This document shows positions 62,801-64,000 of a stretch of DNA of 64,000 bases, one piece after another (position 1 is the stretch's first letter; every line of letters starts with the position of its first letter). Source of the stretch: Spongiactinospora sp. TRM90649. GTDB taxonomy: Bacteria > Actinomycetota > Actinomycetes > Streptosporangiales > Streptosporangiaceae. The notes below the pieces were generated by a model. That model did no database searches, was not told the origin of the DNA, and saw only the letters and a list, made by a program, of their open reading frames with translations. The translations under genes were made by a program, and so were the position numbers. The stretch is from assembly GCF_029382225.1 (NCBI RefSeq), contig NZ_JARLTC010000005.1, forward strand, positions 365,406 through 429,405, written 5' to 3'.

Positions 62801-64000
62801 ATGACCGATCGGTTGCTGGGCGATGTCCCCTCCACGCCGCGCGGCGGTGACCAAGGGGGGCTCGCCGAAGGTCACGGGCGGCTGGTGGGCAGGCGCTACC
62901 GCCTCCTGTCACCTGTCGGCCGCGGCGGCATGGGCATCGTCTGGCAGGCGCACGACGTGCTCCTCGACCGGGCCGTGGCGGTCAAGGAGCTGATCCTTCC
63001 GTTCGGCCTGGACGCCGGCGGCAAGCAGGTGGCCCACCGGCGCATGGTCCGCGAGGCCCGCGCGGCGGCGGCGCTCAACCACCCCGGCATCGTGACCGTG
63101 CACGACGTGGTCGAGGACGACGGGCGTCCCTGGATCGTGATGGAGCTGGTCCGGGCCTGGTCGCTGGAGCAGGCTGTGCGCGAGACCGGGCCGCTGCCCG
63201 TGGCGCAGGCCGCCGAGATCGGCATCCGGGTGCTCGACGCGCTGCGCCACGCGCACCGCGCGGGCATCCTGCACCGCGACGTCAAGCCCGGCAACGTGCT
63301 GCTCACCGCCGACCGGGTGGTGCTGACCGACTTCGGCATCGCGGCCATCGAGGGCGACGTGTCGGTGACCCAGACCGGGCTGCTGATGGGGTCGCCCGCC
63401 TACATCCCGCCGGAGCGGCTGCGCGGGCTGCCGATCACGCCCGCAGCCGATCTGTGGTCCTTCGGGGCGACGATGTACGCGGCGGTGGAGGGGCGCCCGC
63501 CTTACGAGGGGCCGGACGCGGTGGCGGTGCTCGGCGCGGTGCTCACCGAGGAGCCGAGCCATCCCCGGAGGGCCGGGGCGCTGCTGCCGATGATCGAGGG
63601 GCTGCTGCGCAAGGACCCGGCCGAGCGGCTGTCGCCCGAGCAGGTGGCCGAGGTGCTGGAGACGGTGCTGCGCGGCCACGGATCGCTGCACGACCGTCCC
63701 GGGGTGCCGGTCAGGGACGACTCGGCGGGGGCCACGCTGGTGCCGCCACTGGACCCGCCGTCGGGGCCGATGCCCTCGCGGATCATCGAGACGCCCACAG
63801 GGCCGGTCCGCGTGCCCTACGACCCGGTTTCCGGGTTCTCCGGGGGCGCGCTGGGCGCGCCGACGCGGACGGCCGGGGACGACACGTTCGGCGGGCCGTC
63901 CGGGCCGCACCGGGCCGTGCCGTACGACCCGGCGGGGCCGCTGCCCGCGGAGTTCGGCGGGCCGTCCGGGCCCCGGCAGCGCCGGGAGCCGGCGGACCGC
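62801..64000 (+). CDS. serine/threonine protein kinase (partial at right edge)
   Basis: The first 400 codons of a kinase run off the window. The P-loop is VGRGGMGIVWQAHDVL (near residue 38), the Lys is in AVAVKELIL (near 62), and the catalytic loop is HRDVKPGNVLL (near 158). DFGIA and GSPAYIPPERLRG follow in the activation segment. After about residue 290 comes a Pro/Gly-rich linker, as in actinobacterial membrane-anchored Hanks kinases, with repeated PYDP and FGGPSGP blocks. The sensor end is outside the window. The ATG at 62801 is the first in-frame start after an AT-richer intergenic stretch. Confidence 0.9.
   Translation, partial: MTDRLLGDVPSTPRGGDQGGLAEGHGRLVGRRYRLLSPVGRGGMGIVWQAHDVLLDRAVAVKELILPFGLDAGGKQVAHRRMVREARAAAALNHPGIVTVHDVVEDDGRPWIVMELVRAWSLEQAVRETGPLPVAQAAEIGIRVLDALRHAHRAGILHRDVKPGNVLLTADRVVLTDFGIAAIEGDVSVTQTGLLMGSPAYIPPERLRGLPITPAADLWSFGATMYAAVEGRPPYEGPDAVAVLGAVLTEEPSHPRRAGALLPMIEGLLRKDPAERLSPEQVAEVLETVLRGHGSLHDRPGVPVRDDSAGATLVPPLDPPSGPMPSRIIETPTGPVRVPYDPVSGFSGGALGAPTRTAGDDTFGGPSGPHRAVPYDPAGPLPAEFGGPSGPRQRREPADR

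Overview
The window reads as chromosome of a very high-GC actinomycete, by eye around 70% G+C. Third codon positions are strongly G/C, GTG and TTG starts are common, and neighbouring genes very often overlap by 4 bp (ATGA/GTGA). A DUF5999 protein, a NarL-type two-component pair and a DapC-like aminotransferase of mycobacterial type also fit. A Streptomyces/Streptosporangiales-type soil organism is my inference; no rRNA or tRNA is present to settle it.

Layout. (1) 1-9.4 kb: a UgpC/MsiK-type sugar ABC ATPase divergent from a LacI regulator, a thioredoxin-type glutathione peroxidase, two related secreted lytic-transglycosylase-like proteins, tandem DUF202 membrane proteins, a coupled pair of paralogous lipoproteins, an orphan LivG-like ATPase, a UBP zinc finger and a Na+/H+ antiporter. 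(2) 9.4-12.5 kb: a gene-poor stretch with strong hairpins, then a tyrosine-rich tandem-repeat protein upstream of a DinG/XPD-type helicase. (3) 14.6-19.3 kb: a tightly overlapped shikimate operon (aroC-aroK-aroB-aroQ) with a short prepilin peptidase upstream and an SGNH hydrolase at the end. (4) 19.4-22.5 kb: an SseB-family protein, a ring-opening amidohydrolase (cyanuric acid/barbiturase family) and a carbamate kinase. (5) 22.6-28 kb: ArsR plus a His-rich zinc exporter, TetR plus a DHA2 efflux pump, and ahpCD divergent from an OxyR-like gene that lacks the middle of the protein. (6) 28-36.2 kb: a solute-binding/VWA protein coupled to a solute-binding lipoprotein with no ABC permease, an aminotransferase, DUF418, a nitrilase-family amidase and two unknown proteins. 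(7) 36.2-44.8 kb: HyuA-HyuB, a CaiB CoA-transferase and a fused carboxyltransferase in one direction, plus an unknown gene and a CoxG-like protein. (8) 44.8-51.5 kb: DUF5999, a PGRP-type amidase, a histidine kinase/response regulator pair, and cydAB behind a long inverted repeat. (9) 51.5-62.6 kb: a molybdenum hydroxylase (FAD, 2Fe-2S and Mo subunits) directly downstream of an NCS2 purine/pyrimidine permease, an S4 RNA-binding protein, a PucR regulator and, divergently, a DUF2877-FdrA-DUF1116 operon. (10) From 62.8 kb: a Ser/Thr protein kinase that runs off the right edge.

The main theme I see is catabolism of nitrogen heterocycles. The Mo-hydroxylase with NCS2 permease and PucR regulator, the ring-opening amidohydrolase, the hydantoinase pair, the FdrA/DUF1116/DUF2877 set (the E. 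coli oxamate carbamoyltransferase genes) and carbamate kinase could together take up, hydroxylate, open and phosphorolyse purine- or pyrimidine-type rings, recovering ammonia and ATP. The linkage is inferred from family membership and proximity. The substrates are not determined by the sequence.

Other points worth attention are the internally deleted oxyR next to ahpCD, the tyrosine-rich repeat protein, the solute-binding/VWA pair without a transporter, and the 20-bp-arm inverted repeat in front of cydAB.
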